64,000 bases of DNA from Sanguibacter gelidistatuariae (GCF_900096585.1 NZ_FMYH01000004.1:62001-126000); one strand, 5' to 3'. Counted from the stretch's first letter, positions 16,256 to 24,690 are shown. Made by a program: numbers and translations. Notes: generated by a model from the sequence alone, not told the origin.

Positions 16256-16283
16256 CTTATATGTGCCGCTCAGCTGCCGAATG
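16256..16283 (+). promoter_or_regulatory. Promoter of flbD-motA-motB-fliL
   Basis: CTTAT at 16256-16260, 16 nt, CCGAATG at 16277-16283. Same pattern as the flagellin promoter except AAT for ATA in the -10. It lies 45 nt before the chosen flbD start. Confidence 0.5.
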
Positions 16284-16327
16284 GACCACAGAGACGGTTC
16301 ATGGATGGACCGGAGCACTTTCCACGG

Positions 16328-16708
16328 ATGGATAGACAAGTGATAGTCGTGACGCGCCTGAACGGGCCCCCCTTCGCGGTCAACCCTGACCTCGTGCAGC
16401 GCATCGACAGCGCCCCCGACACGATCTTGACGCTCGTGGACGGCACCAAGTACATCGTCCAAGAATCTATGCACGAGATCATCGAGCTGGTCAACGAGCA
16501 CCGGTCGCGAATGATCGCCCGGGCCCAGGAGATCCAGCGCGAGTCCGCCGAGCTCCCCAGCCGGGCCGACCTGCGCAGCGCACCGCCGCTGCCCGCAGAC
16601 CCGAGCGACGTGAGCGAACCGACGACCCCCGCGAGCGACGGCTCGTCGCGCCGGGACGGCCAGCCTGAACTGGCCCTGGTCAGGGAGATCCTCGAGGAGG
16701 ACGCATAG
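16328..16708 (+). CDS. flbD: FlbD family flagellar protein
   Basis: 126 residues from ATG 16328. The N-terminal 60 residues match the short FlbD family of Gram-positive flagellar loci: VIVVTRLNGPPFAVNPDLVQ, RIDSAPDTILTLVDGTKYIV. The remainder is a Pro/Ser/Asp-rich tail that most FlbD proteins lack. Its function is not established. Other in-frame starts are ATG 16301 and GTG 16340; the last would put the conserved motif at residue 1. The stop overlaps the GTG of motA. Confidence 0.8.
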   Translation: MDRQVIVVTRLNGPPFAVNPDLVQRIDSAPDTILTLVDGTKYIVQESMHEIIELVNEHRSRMIARAQEIQRESAELPSRADLRSAPPLPADPSDVSEPTTPASDGSSRRDGQPELALVREILEEDA

Positions 16709-17478
16709 TGGATCCGGCATCTCTGATCGGCCTCGTCATCGCGTTCGGGGCGATCGTCGGAGCGATCTACATCGAGGGCGCCACGCCCATGTCGGTCTTG
16801 CTGCCGGCGCCGATGCTCCTCGTCTTCGTAGCGACCTTCGGTGCGACCCTCGCCGGCGGCACGTTGCGGGATGCGATCGGTGCGCTCAAGGCCGTCCCCG
16901 GGGCGTTCACCCGCAAGCCGACCTCCCCGGACGACTCGATCGACACGATCGTCTCGCTGGCCGAGCGTGCTCGCCGGGAGGGCCTGCTCGCCCTCGAGGA
17001 CTCCGCCCGCGAGATCGAGGACGAGTTCCTCAAGTCGGGGCTGCGCTCCGCGATCGACGGGACCGATCCGGACGACCTGCGGACCATCCTCGAGGACCGG
17101 ATCCATTCCAAGCGGCAGTCCGACAAGACTTCGTACAAGTTCTTCAATGATATGGGCGGCTACGCGCCGACCATCGGGATCGTGGGCACCGTGGTGTCCT
17201 TGGTCCACGTGCTCGAGAACCTGGCCGAGCCGTCCGAGCTGGGCCATATGATCGCTGCGGCCTTCGTCGCCACGCTGTGGGGCATCGCGTCGGCAAACGT
17301 CATGTGGTTCCCGATCGCCAACCGGCTCAAGCGGCTCTCCGACCTGGAGTGCGCGCAGATGGAGCTGGTGCTCGAGGGACTGCTCTCTGTCCAGTCCGGT
17401 GCGAACCCACGCCTGGTCGGGGAGCGGCTGCGCAGCCTCGTACCCGCCGGTGCGCTCCGACTCAAGGCCGCGGCGTGA
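16708..17478 (+). CDS. motA: Flagellar motor stator protein MotA
   Basis: 256 residues. MotA forms the ion-driven pentamer around the MotB dimer. The first membrane helix is at 2-20 (ASLIGLVIAFGAIVGAIYI), and helices 3 and 4 are around 150-205 with the conserved GYAPTIGIVGTVVSLVHVLENL. The cytoplasmic loop that touches FliG includes ARREGLLALEDSAREIED. The GTG at 16708 overlaps the flbD stop. Confidence 0.96.
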   Translation: MDPASLIGLVIAFGAIVGAIYIEGATPMSVLLPAPMLLVFVATFGATLAGGTLRDAIGALKAVPGAFTRKPTSPDDSIDTIVSLAERARREGLLALEDSAREIEDEFLKSGLRSAIDGTDPDDLRTILEDRIHSKRQSDKTSYKFFNDMGGYAPTIGIVGTVVSLVHVLENLAEPSELGHMIAAAFVATLWGIASANVMWFPIANRLKRLSDLECAQMELVLEGLLSVQSGANPRLVGERLRSLVPAGALRLKAAA

Positions 17479-18377
17479 GCTCGGCGAGAGGCAGGGGCAG
17501 GGGTCGCAGCCGCGGCGGCGAGGAAGAGGAGCACGAGAACAAGGAACGCTGGCTCGTCAGCTACTCGGACATGATGACGGTCCTGGTGGCCCTGTTCATC
17601 GTGCTCTACGCCATGAGCCAGGTCGACATCGACAAGTTCAACGAGCTGCGCACATCGCTGGCGGCTGGATTCGGTGCGCCGCAGGTCTCGATCCTGACCG
17701 ACGGGGCCGGGGTCATGCCGGATGTGAGCTCGCAGGTCACGGTTCCCACGATCGACGACATCATCCCGGTGCTCAGCAAGGACATCGCGGCCCAGGCCGG
17801 CATGACCGGGAGCGGGACTGCTACGGGTGAGACGATCGCTGCGGCCGACTTGGCCGCCGCCCGGGCCGAGTACGCCAACCTGGACGACCTCGCCACGCGG
17901 ATCGACGAGGCCCTGCGTGAGCGCGGGCTCGAGGGGGCCCTGCAGTTCCGGATCAACGAGCGCGGGCTGATCATCGGGATGGTCACCGATGAGGTGTTCT
18001 TCGCGGCCGAGAGCGCAGTGCTGACCGAGACCTCGCAGATCATCGTCGACACGCTGGCCCCCTACCTCGTGCCGCTCCCCAACGAGATCTCGGTCGAGGG
18101 GCACGCCAACTCGGTGCCCACGACTTCGAAGTACACGACGAACTGGGAACTCTCCTCCGACCGGGCGACGCAGGTGCTGCGTCGGCTTGTCGAGGTGGGT
18201 GCCCTGCCCGGAGTCCGAGCCGCCGCGGTCGGCTTCGGCGACGCCCGCCCGTTGCTGCCGAACGACACCCCCGAAGGGCTGGCGGGCAACCGCCGGGTCG
18301 ACCTCGTGGTCCTGAGCGACAAACCAGAACGAATCCGGGAGCTGCTCCCGTTGGTTCCAACCCTTGAGGAGGGGTGA
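17475..18377 (+). CDS. motB: Flagellar motor stator protein MotB
   Basis: 300 residues from GTG 17475, overlapping the motA stop. The basic/acidic N-terminus is followed by the single membrane helix (about 27-47) with the ion-binding Asp32 in SYSDMMTVLVALFIVLYAMS. The C-terminal OmpA-like peptidoglycan-binding domain (about 180-290) is shown by ISVEGHANSVPTTS and LSSDRATQVLRRLVE. The sequence alone does not show whether protons or sodium drive it. Confidence 0.96.
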   Translation: MSSARGRGRGRSRGGEEEEHENKERWLVSYSDMMTVLVALFIVLYAMSQVDIDKFNELRTSLAAGFGAPQVSILTDGAGVMPDVSSQVTVPTIDDIIPVLSKDIAAQAGMTGSGTATGETIAAADLAAARAEYANLDDLATRIDEALRERGLEGALQFRINERGLIIGMVTDEVFFAAESAVLTETSQIIVDTLAPYLVPLPNEISVEGHANSVPTTSKYTTNWELSSDRATQVLRRLVEVGALPGVRAAAVGFGDARPLLPNDTPEGLAGNRRVDLVVLSDKPERIRELLPLVPTLEEG

Positions 18378-18883
18378 GCAGGATGCCCATCGAACAACGG
18401 GTCATGAACGCCCCCCGCAAGCCGATCGGTGCGCGCCCAGGGGCCGCGCCCGTCGCTGGCGCGGCGGAGACCGAAGAGCCGAAGGCCCGCAAGAGCAAGA
18501 AGCGGCTCGTCGTGATCGCGGCGGTGCTGGTCGCGGCGGGCGCGGCGGCGTACTTCTTCGTCCTCGCCCCGAAGAGCGGGGAGACGGCGGAGCCAGCCCC
18601 CGAGCCAGGCGCGGTGCTCGTCGTCGAGGCCATGAGCATCAACCTCGCGGAGGGGCACTACCTGCGTCTCGGCCTCGGGCTGCAGCTCACGACCGACGCG
18701 CTCGAGGTCGACTCCGCGAAGGCCCGCGACGAGGCCATCGCGCTCTTCTCGGGCCGGACGATCGCCGAGATCTCTGACCCTGCCACGCGAGAGGCGCTCA
18801 AGACCGAGCTCGCCGCCGCGCTGACCGAGCTGTACGACGGAGAGGTGATGGGGGTCTACCTGACCGACTACGTCACTCAGTGA
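18374..18883 (+). CDS. fliL: Flagellar basal-body-associated protein FliL
   Basis: 169 residues. FliL surrounds the stator and modulates its output. One membrane helix at about 40-60 (KKRLVVIAAVLVAAGAAAYFF) is followed by the stomatin-like extracellular domain with LVVEAMSINLAEGHYLRLGL and the C-terminal EVMGVYLTDYVTQ. The GTG at 18374 overlaps the motB stop; ATG 18383 is an alternative three codons in. About 180 nt separate it from fliM. Confidence 0.9.
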   Translation: MSRMPIEQRVMNAPRKPIGARPGAAPVAGAAETEEPKARKSKKRLVVIAAVLVAAGAAAYFFVLAPKSGETAEPAPEPGAVLVVEAMSINLAEGHYLRLGLGLQLTTDALEVDSAKARDEAIALFSGRTIAEISDPATREALKTELAAALTELYDGEVMGVYLTDYVTQ

Positions 18884-19027
18884 GTGACCAGTGACCGGCA
18901 CGGAAGCCGGTGATCCGGGGCGCCATGGAGGGCGCCACATGACCTGATCGACGCATGCTGTTCCCCGTCGAGGGGAAGCCGCGCGCCGTCGTACAGGGGG
19001 GTGGAGAGCACGGAGCCCGTGCTTTTC

Positions 19028-19055
19028 CTCATACCCGCACCGCACGTGCCGATGA
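19028..19055 (+). promoter_or_regulatory. fliM promoter, flagellar sigma-factor type, apparently leaderless
   Basis: CTCAT at 19028-19032, 16 nt, CCGATGA at 19049-19055. The expected start is near 19062, two bases before the GTG at 19064. The -10-to-start spacing (15 nt) is nearly the same as for fliS (14 nt). Confidence 0.5.
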
Positions 19056-19063
19056 TGGCCTTC

Positions 19064-19996
19064 GTGACGGTTCAGGACAAGGCGCGCACTGCGACGCGCC
19101 GACAACGCCCAGCTCAGCCGGAGGCCTACGACTTCCGGCGCCCGATGACTCTCGCCCGTGAGCACGGTCGAGCATTCGAGATGTCCTTCGAGACCTTCGC
19201 CCGCCAGTGGGGCACCCAGCTCACCTCCCGCCTCCGGGTCATGGTCGGGGTGACGCTCGACGGCGTCGAGATGATCTCCTACGACGAGTACGTGCGCAGG
19301 CTTCCCCCGCACACCACGATGGTGCTGTGCGCGGTCGAGCAGACGCGTTCGACCGCGGTGCTCCAGTTCCCCAGCGACACGGCGCTGCTCTGGGTGGACT
19401 ACGTGCTCGGCGGCCCGGGCCTGGTCCGGGAGGAGGCGCCGCGCGAACTCACCGAGATCGAGACGACGCTCATCACCGACATGCTCTCCGGTGCGCTCGC
19501 CGACCTGCGCTACGCCTTCGCCGCGGTCGTGCCGCTCGACGTGCGGGTCCGCTCGATCCAGTACAACCCCCAGTTCGTGCAGGCCGTCCCGGCCTCCGAG
19601 GCGGTCATCGCGGCGACCTTCACCCTGGTCATCGCCGAGCGGGCGACGTCGGCCACGCTCATGATCCCGGCCGACGTCCTGCTGGCGCCGCTGCGCGCCG
19701 GGGAGGGCGTGGTCGTGCGGAGCAAGGAAGAAGAGGCCGAGCACGCGACCGCGAGCGACCGCCTGCACCAGACCATGCACACCGTGCCGGTCGACGTCGG
19801 CGTGCGCATGCGCCCGCTGACCATCCACCCGCGCGACGTCGTCAACCTCACCGTCGGTGAGGTCATCCACCTGAACCACCCCGTGTCCCGCCCCCTCGAC
19901 GTGGTGGTGGGCGACCTCGTCCTGGCCCGCGGCGTGGCCGGGAACAACGGACGACAACTGGCCTGCAAGATCGTGGACGCTGAGGAGACAGACTGA
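19064..19996 (+). CDS. fliM: Flagellar motor switch protein FliM
   Basis: 310 residues from GTG 19064. The frame is open to 19001 and also has ATGs at 19052 and 19055, but these lie upstream of or inside the predicted -10, and the sequence resembling FliM begins only at VTVQDKAR. The middle CheC-like domain (AYDFRRPMTLAREHGRAFEM, FARQWGTQLTSRLR) and C-terminal SpoA domain (RPLTIHPRDVVNLTVGEVI) are complete. No LSQxEIDALL-type CheY-binding segment is present with any of the possible starts. First gene of the fliM-fliN-fliO-fliP operon. Confidence 0.93.
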   Translation: MTVQDKARTATRRQRPAQPEAYDFRRPMTLAREHGRAFEMSFETFARQWGTQLTSRLRVMVGVTLDGVEMISYDEYVRRLPPHTTMVLCAVEQTRSTAVLQFPSDTALLWVDYVLGGPGLVREEAPRELTEIETTLITDMLSGALADLRYAFAAVVPLDVRVRSIQYNPQFVQAVPASEAVIAATFTLVIAERATSATLMIPADVLLAPLRAGEGVVVRSKEEEAEHATASDRLHQTMHTVPVDVGVRMRPLTIHPRDVVNLTVGEVIHLNHPVSRPLDVVVGDLVLARGVAGNNGRQLACKIVDAEETD

Positions 19997-20730
19997 TGAA
20001 CACCACCGATGCGGGGCTGACCCCCGAGCTCGCCCGGCTGACCCAGGACGCAGCCGACGCGCTTGCGCTCCTCGTGCCCTCCGAGGTCCCGCTCACCGCG
20101 GTCGCCCAGGGACCGGGCTACGGCCCCTCCCCTGACGAGGTCAGCGTCACAGCGTCTCTCGTGGGCACGCGCAGCGCCGACCTGGTCGTCGTCGCGAAGT
20201 CCGCGATCGAGGAGGCGCTCTCTGGCGCTGGCGCGGGAGCGCTCGTCTCGATCGCCGACGCACTGCGACCTGCCCTCGAAGCCGCGGGTGCCACCCTCGG
20301 CGAGGGAGTGCTCGGGGACGCGCAGATCCGCGACGCCGGGACCGCCTTCGGGGCCGACGACGTGCACGTCTTCTCCCTCGAGGCCGCCGGTCAGGTCCGG
20401 GGGTGGTTCGGGCTGCGCCTGCGCGCCGACCAGAACGTCGCACCCGTGGCAGCGCCGGCCGCCCGCGGCGGTGCGTTGAGGGACAACCTGCGCCTGCTCT
20501 ACGACGTCGAGATGACGCTGACCGCTGAGATCGGCCGGGCGAAGCTGCCGGTCCGTCAGGTGCTCGAGCTGGTCCCCGGGGCCGTCATCGAGCTCGACCG
20601 GGTCGCCGGGAGCCCCGCGGACCTCATGGTCAACGGTCGCCTCATCGCCCGCGGCGAGGTCGTCGTCATCGACGAGGACTATGGCCTGCGGATCACCGAG
20701 ATCGTCGACCAGGCGGAGGCCTCTGCCTGA
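19996..20730 (+). CDS. fliN: Flagellar motor switch protein FliN with an N-terminal CheC-like domain
   Basis: 244 residues, about twice the size of enterobacterial FliN. Residues 1-150 look like a degenerate CheC-type domain as in FliY (SIADALRPALEAAGATLGEG, FSLEAAGQVRGWFGLRLR), but no ExxN phosphatase motif is seen. The C-terminal SpoA domain at about 160-240 is clear: LLYDVEMTLTAEIGRAKLPV, VINGRL-like VNGRLIARGEVVVIDEDYG. It completes the C ring with FliM. The symbol fliY would also be defensible. Confidence 0.92.
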   Translation: MNTTDAGLTPELARLTQDAADALALLVPSEVPLTAVAQGPGYGPSPDEVSVTASLVGTRSADLVVVAKSAIEEALSGAGAGALVSIADALRPALEAAGATLGEGVLGDAQIRDAGTAFGADDVHVFSLEAAGQVRGWFGLRLRADQNVAPVAAPAARGGALRDNLRLLYDVEMTLTAEIGRAKLPVRQVLELVPGAVIELDRVAGSPADLMVNGRLIARGEVVVIDEDYGLRITEIVDQAEASA

Positions 20731-21386
20731 TGGACACCGCTGTCCTCGCCGTGCGCACGATCCTCTCGCTCGCAGTCGTCCTCGGCCTCATCTGGTATGC
20801 GGGCCGTCGACTGAACGACTCGACGAGCGGACGCGGCGGGGACGGCATGCTCGCGGTCTGGGTGCGCAAGGCCGGCGGCGTCGTCAGCCGTGCCCCCAAG
20901 GCCCCGGGCCGACGCCGCGCAGCGCGCCCCGCGCCCGTCGTGGCCGTCGTGGGCCGCCAGGCAATCGGTCCCAAGGCGAGCGTCGCCGTGGTCGACGTCG
21001 GCGGCCAGCGCCTGGTGCTCGGTGTCAGCGACGCGGGGGTCACCCTGCTGACCACGATGGACGCGCCGGTCGAGCCGGTCGGCGCGAGCGAGGTGGTCGC
21101 CCGGAGCCATGTCATCGAGCCGGCTGCCCCGACCAGCGTCGTCGAGCCGGCCGCGCCCGTCGAACCTGCCGCGCCCGTCGAACCTGCCGTGCCCGTCGCG
21201 GCCGCAGAACCCACCGTCCCCACGCCCGTCGTCCTCCCCGACTTCGACGAGATCTTCGCCGACTTCGACGAGGTCCTCGCCGCGGCGACCGCAGCCCCCC
21301 AGACGGGCGGCGTCGCCGGCTCGATCCTCTCTCCGGCCACCTGGCGCCAGGCCCGCGCCGCCCTACGCCCCGGACCAACCACATGA
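20730..21386 (+). CDS. fliO: Flagellar biosynthesis protein FliO
   Basis: 218 residues. One N-terminal membrane helix (TILSLAVVLGLIWYAGRRLN), then the FliO domain: RQAIGPKASVAVVDVGGQRL followed by VLGVSDAGVTLLTTMD. The C-terminal third is Ala/Pro/Val-rich with PAAPVEPA repeats. FliO helps assemble FliP. The start overlaps the fliN stop and the stop overlaps the fliP ATG. Confidence 0.88.
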   Translation: MDTAVLAVRTILSLAVVLGLIWYAGRRLNDSTSGRGGDGMLAVWVRKAGGVVSRAPKAPGRRRAARPAPVVAVVGRQAIGPKASVAVVDVGGQRLVLGVSDAGVTLLTTMDAPVEPVGASEVVARSHVIEPAAPTSVVEPAAPVEPAAPVEPAVPVAAAEPTVPTPVVLPDFDEIFADFDEVLAAATAAPQTGGVAGSILSPATWRQARAALRPGPTT

Positions 21387-22393
21387 CCCGCCCCCTCCCG
21401 CTGAGTGCGGCCGAATGGCTGCCCATAACGGACACCGGGCAGCCATCTGCCCGCACTCAGCGACGACGGGTGGGGCGGGTGGGGCGTGGGGCACAGGTGG
21501 TGCTGCTCGCGATCGTCGCCCTCGTGACGGTTCTGGGCGGGGTGGCCACCTCCGGTGAGGTCGCGCACGCGGCCAGCACCGTGCACCTGGCCAGCACGAC
21601 GTACTCAGCCAGCGCCGCGCACCTGGCCAGCAGTGCGCCGTCGGGCATCCAGAGTGCAGTGACGCTCCCGGCGGCGCCGGGGGACCCGATCGACCCGGTC
21701 ACCCCCGTGGCCCCGGTCGAGGAGTCCACCGGGGTCATCTCGATCGACCTCAACGGCGACAACGCCAAGCCGAGCAGCTCGATCGTCGTGCTGCTGGGCA
21801 TCACGCTGCTCTCCGTGGTGCCCTCGTTGCTGCTCATGATGACGAGCTTCACGAAGATCTTCGTGGTGCTCGCCCTGACCCGCAACGCCCTCGGGCTCAC
21901 CGGCGTGCCGCCCAACCAGGTGCTCGCGGGTCTCGCGATGTTCCTCTCCCTGTTCATCATGGCCCCCGTGCTGACCAAGGTGAACGACCTCGGCGTCCAG
22001 CCCTACCTCAACGGAGGCCTGAACTTCTCGGCCGCCCTGGACGCCGGCTCTGCGCCGCTGCGGGACTTCATGCTCGGCCAGACCCGAGAAGCGGACATCG
22101 CCCTGATCACCCGCGCCGCCGACCAGGTCAACCCGGCCGACGCTGCCTCCGTGCCGATGCTCACCCTCATCCCGTCCTTCATGCTCTCCGAGCTCCGGGC
22201 CGCGTTCATCATCGGCTTCGTCATCTTCATCCCCTTCCTCATCATCGACCTCGTCGTCTCCGCGTCGCTCATGTCCATGGGCATGATGATGCTGCCGCCG
22301 GTGATGATCTCGCTGCCGTTCAAGCTGCTGCTCTTTGTCCTCATCGACGGGTGGGGCCTGATCGTCACGGCCCTCGTCGGAAGCTACGGATAG
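21383..22393 (+). CDS. fliP: Flagellar export gate protein FliP
   Basis: 336 residues from ATG 21383. FliP forms the core of the export gate with FliQ and FliR. The mature part begins around residue 110 and has the signatures LLGITLLSVVPSLLLMMTSF, TKIFVVLALTRNALG and PFKLLLFVLIDGWGLI. A signal-peptide-like segment lies at about 34-60 (QVVLLAIVALVTVLGGVATS) and is followed by a Ser/Ala/Pro stretch. The first 30 codons coincide with a large palindrome at 21399-21462, so the true start may be a GTG near 21471 instead. Confidence 0.93.
   Translation: MTRPLPLSAAEWLPITDTGQPSARTQRRRVGRVGRGAQVVLLAIVALVTVLGGVATSGEVAHAASTVHLASTTYSASAAHLASSAPSGIQSAVTLPAAPGDPIDPVTPVAPVEESTGVISIDLNGDNAKPSSSIVVLLGITLLSVVPSLLLMMTSFTKIFVVLALTRNALGLTGVPPNQVLAGLAMFLSLFIMAPVLTKVNDLGVQPYLNGGLNFSAALDAGSAPLRDFMLGQTREADIALITRAADQVNPADAASVPMLTLIPSFMLSELRAAFIIGFVIFIPFLIIDLVVSASLMSMGMMMLPPVMISLPFKLLLFVLIDGWGLIVTALVGSYG
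21399..21462. repeat. 64-bp imperfect palindrome overlapping the 5' end of fliP
   Basis: Outer arms CGCTGAGTGCGG (21399-21410) and CCGCACTCAGCG (21451-21462) are perfectly complementary. Inner arms ATGGCTGCCC and GGGCAGCCAT (21415-21424 and 21437-21446) also pair perfectly, leaving a 12-nt loop. It differs in sequence from the five intergenic dyad repeats. Confidence 0.85.
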
Positions 22394-22400
22394 GCCCGCC

Positions 22401-22673
22401 GTGGATACCTCAGCCGTCCTAGACATCGGCGTGCAGGGCCTGATCATCGCGGCCAAGTTGTGCGCCCCCATCCTCATCACGGCCCTCGTCGTGGGCTTCG
22501 CCGTCTCCCTGCTCCAGTCGATCACCCAGGTGCAGGAGGTGACCTTGAGCTTCGTCCCCAAAGCCATCGCCGTCTCCCTCGCGCTGCTCATCTCCGGTCA
22601 CTGGATGATCTCCGAGATGGTCGCCTTCACCAACGAGCTGTTCGGGCGCATCCCCGGCCTGCTGGGCAGCTGA
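22401..22673 (+). CDS. fliQ: Flagellar export gate protein FliQ
   Basis: 90 residues with two membrane hairpin helices (AAKLCAPILITALVVGFAVS, IAVSLALLISGHWMISEMV) and the motif LLQSITQVQEVTLSFVPKAI typical of FliQ. The GTG at 22401 lies 7 nt after the fliP stop. Size is exactly as expected. Confidence 0.95.
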   Translation: MDTSAVLDIGVQGLIIAAKLCAPILITALVVGFAVSLLQSITQVQEVTLSFVPKAIAVSLALLISGHWMISEMVAFTNELFGRIPGLLGS

Positions 22674-22679
22674 CCCGCG

Positions 22680-23438
22680 ATGACCCTGAGCCTGTCGCTC
22701 GCCTCGTTGGAGTCGCTCATGCTCGTGAGCGTGCGGATGATCGCGTTCCTCGTGATCGCCCCGCCGTTCGCGCACAAGGGCATCCCCTCGACGGTCCGGG
22801 TCATGCTTGCCATGGGCCTCGCGCTCGCGGTCTCCCCGCGGGTGAGCGGCCCGTCCGCGGCGGACACCGGCGCGTACATGGGTGCGCTCGTCCAGCAGGT
22901 CGTCATCGGCGCGGCGCTCGGCTTCCTCGTCTCGCTCGTCTTCTCGGCCGTGCAGTCCGCGGGCGCGCTGATCGACCTCATGGGTGGCTTCTCGCTGTCC
23001 CAGGGCTTCGACCCGATGACGCAGGTCAACGGCGCCCAGTTCGCCCGCCTCTACCAGCTCACGGCGATCGTGCTGCTCTTCGCCTCGGACGGCTACCAGA
23101 TGGTGGTCCTCGGCCTGGTCCGCACCTTCGACGCGGTCCCGCTGGGGGCCTCCCTCGATCTGGCCAAGTTGGGCGCGGCCGCGACCGAGGGGCTCACCGG
23201 CATGTTCCTGGCCGCCCTGCAGATCGCCGGCCCGCTCGTCGTCGTGCTCTTCCTGGCCGACGTCGGGCTCGGCCTGCTCACCCGGGTCGCCCCCGCGCTC
23301 AACGCCTTCGCGCTCGGCTTCCCGCTGAAGATCTTGCTCACGCTGTCCCTGTCCTCGCTGACCTTCCTCGCGCTGCCGCGCATCGTGAAGTCCCTGACCG
23401 GGACGTCGCTGTCGGCGATCGTGGGGGTGACCTCATGA
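22680..23438 (+). CDS. fliR: Flagellar export gate protein FliR
   Basis: 252 residues, all membrane helices. Recognisable parts are MLVSVRMIAFLVIAPPFAHK near the start, GALIDLMGGFSLSQGFDPMT in the middle, and RVAPALNAFALGFPLKILLT near the end. Six nt after fliQ; the stop overlaps the flhB ATG. Confidence 0.95.
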   Translation: MTLSLSLASLESLMLVSVRMIAFLVIAPPFAHKGIPSTVRVMLAMGLALAVSPRVSGPSAADTGAYMGALVQQVVIGAALGFLVSLVFSAVQSAGALIDLMGGFSLSQGFDPMTQVNGAQFARLYQLTAIVLLFASDGYQMVVLGLVRTFDAVPLGASLDLAKLGAAATEGLTGMFLAALQIAGPLVVVLFLADVGLGLLTRVAPALNAFALGFPLKILLTLSLSSLTFLALPRIVKSLTGTSLSAIVGVTS

Positions 23439-24565
23439 GCGGCGGCGACTCCGGGGAGAAGAGCGAGAAGGCCACACCGAAGCGGATGAAGGAGGTCCGC
23501 AAGGACGGCTCGCTGCAGAAGTCCCAGGACCTCAGCTCCTGGTTGGGCATCGGGGCCGCGGCCGTCATGCTGCCGACCGTGCTCTCCAACGCCGGCGCGG
23601 CCGCCAGCAAGCAGCTCATGCAGGTGCGTGACGTGATCGCCAACCCGGACCCGCTCGTGCTGGTCGACCTGCTCGGCGCGGCCCTGGACACGATCCTGCA
23701 CTCGCTGACCCCGCTGCTGATCGTCGTCGTGCTCGCCGCGATCATCGCCAACGCCGCCCAGGGCGGCATCCACATCTCCACCAAGAAGCTCAAGCCCCGG
23801 TTCAGCCAGTTCAACATCGCCAAGGGCATCAAGAACACCTTCGGTGCCCAGTCGCTGTGGCAGGGGGCCAAGGCCCTGGCCAAGACGGCGGTCGTGGGCG
23901 GGGTGCTCTACCTCGCCATCCAGAACCTCATGCCCGTGCTGCTCACCGCCGGTGGGCTCTCGGTCGCCGCGCTGCTCACTGCGGCCGGGGGCGGCATCGC
24001 CACCCTGCTGTGGAGCGCGGTCGCGGCGGGGATCGCCCTCGCCGTGGCCGACATCATCGTCATCATCCGCCGCAACCGCAAGAAGACCCGGATGTCGCGC
24101 TACGAGATCAAGCAGGAGAACAAGTCCTCCGAGGGTGACCCCCAGCTCAAGGGGGCCATCCGGTCCAAGCAGCTGTCCATGAGCCGCAATCGGATGATCT
24201 CCTCGGTGGCCGACGCCGACGTCGTGCTCGTCAACCCCACGCACGTCGCGGTGGCGATCAAGTACGAGGCCGGCACCGGTGCCCCGCGCGTGGTGGCCAA
24301 GGGTGCCGGTCACGTCGCCACCCGGATCCGCGAGAAGGCGGCCGAGGCGCGCGTCCCGATGATCGAGGACATCCCCCTCGCCAGGGCCCTGCACGGGGCC
24401 TGCGAGATCGGGCAGGAGATCCCCGCCGAGCTGTACACCGCCGTCGCCCAGGTGCTCGCCTTCGTCATGGCGCTCAAGCGCCGCGGCGGCGGGACCGACG
24501 GCATCCGCACGATGTCTACCCCCACACTTGTCCCCGCTCCGTCAGACCCGAAGGTCGCAGCATGA
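23435..24565 (+). CDS. flhB: Flagellar export specificity switch protein FlhB
   Basis: 376 residues. The basic N-terminus SGEKSEKATPKRMKEVRKDG is the family signature, followed by four membrane helices. The cytoplasmic C-terminal domain has the self-cleaving NPTH motif with cleavage expected between Asn267 and Pro268 (VVLVNPTHVAVAIKYE). Cleavage switches export from hook to filament proteins together with FliK. The last 40 residues are Pro/Thr-rich. The stop overlaps the ATG of a 42-codon ORF. Confidence 0.96.
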   Translation: MSGGDSGEKSEKATPKRMKEVRKDGSLQKSQDLSSWLGIGAAAVMLPTVLSNAGAAASKQLMQVRDVIANPDPLVLVDLLGAALDTILHSLTPLLIVVVLAAIIANAAQGGIHISTKKLKPRFSQFNIAKGIKNTFGAQSLWQGAKALAKTAVVGGVLYLAIQNLMPVLLTAGGLSVAALLTAAGGGIATLLWSAVAAGIALAVADIIVIIRRNRKKTRMSRYEIKQENKSSEGDPQLKGAIRSKQLSMSRNRMISSVADADVVLVNPTHVAVAIKYEAGTGAPRVVAKGAGHVATRIREKAAEARVPMIEDIPLARALHGACEIGQEIPAELYTAVAQVLAFVMALKRRGGGTDGIRTMSTPTLVPAPSDPKVAA

Positions 24566-24690
24566 TCCCCACTTCCCAGCCCGGCTCGGTTCCCACGCCG
24601 CTGCGCCCCTCGCCCCGCCCGCACCCGCGGCGCACGCACCCGCCCCGCCCGCACCCGCGGTGCCCGTCCCCGAAGGAGGTACGACCATGA
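24562..24690 (+). CDS. 42-codon Pro/Arg/His-rich ORF joining flhB to flhA
   Basis: The ATG at 24562 overlaps the flhB stop (ATGA) and the TGA at 24688-24690 overlaps the flhA ATG in the same way, so translation could run through all three. The predicted peptide is MIPTSQPGSVP followed by Pro-, Arg- and His-rich sequence and has no recognisable domain. A 20-bp direct repeat lies within it (24611-24630 and 24641-24660). It may be a coupling device rather than a functional protein. Nothing but its position supports it. Confidence 0.4.
   Translation: MIPTSQPGSVPTPLRPSPRPHPRRTHPPRPHPRCPSPKEVRP

Noticed and set aside
19001-19063. An extended FliM start
   Set aside because: This stretch contains the promoter elements, has no fitting Shine-Dalgarno spacing for the GTG at 19001, and its residues do not resemble FliM.
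20681-22393. A 570-residue version of FliP
   Set aside because: The extension lies inside fliO in another frame and is Arg-rich nonsense; FliP begins at 21383 or slightly later.
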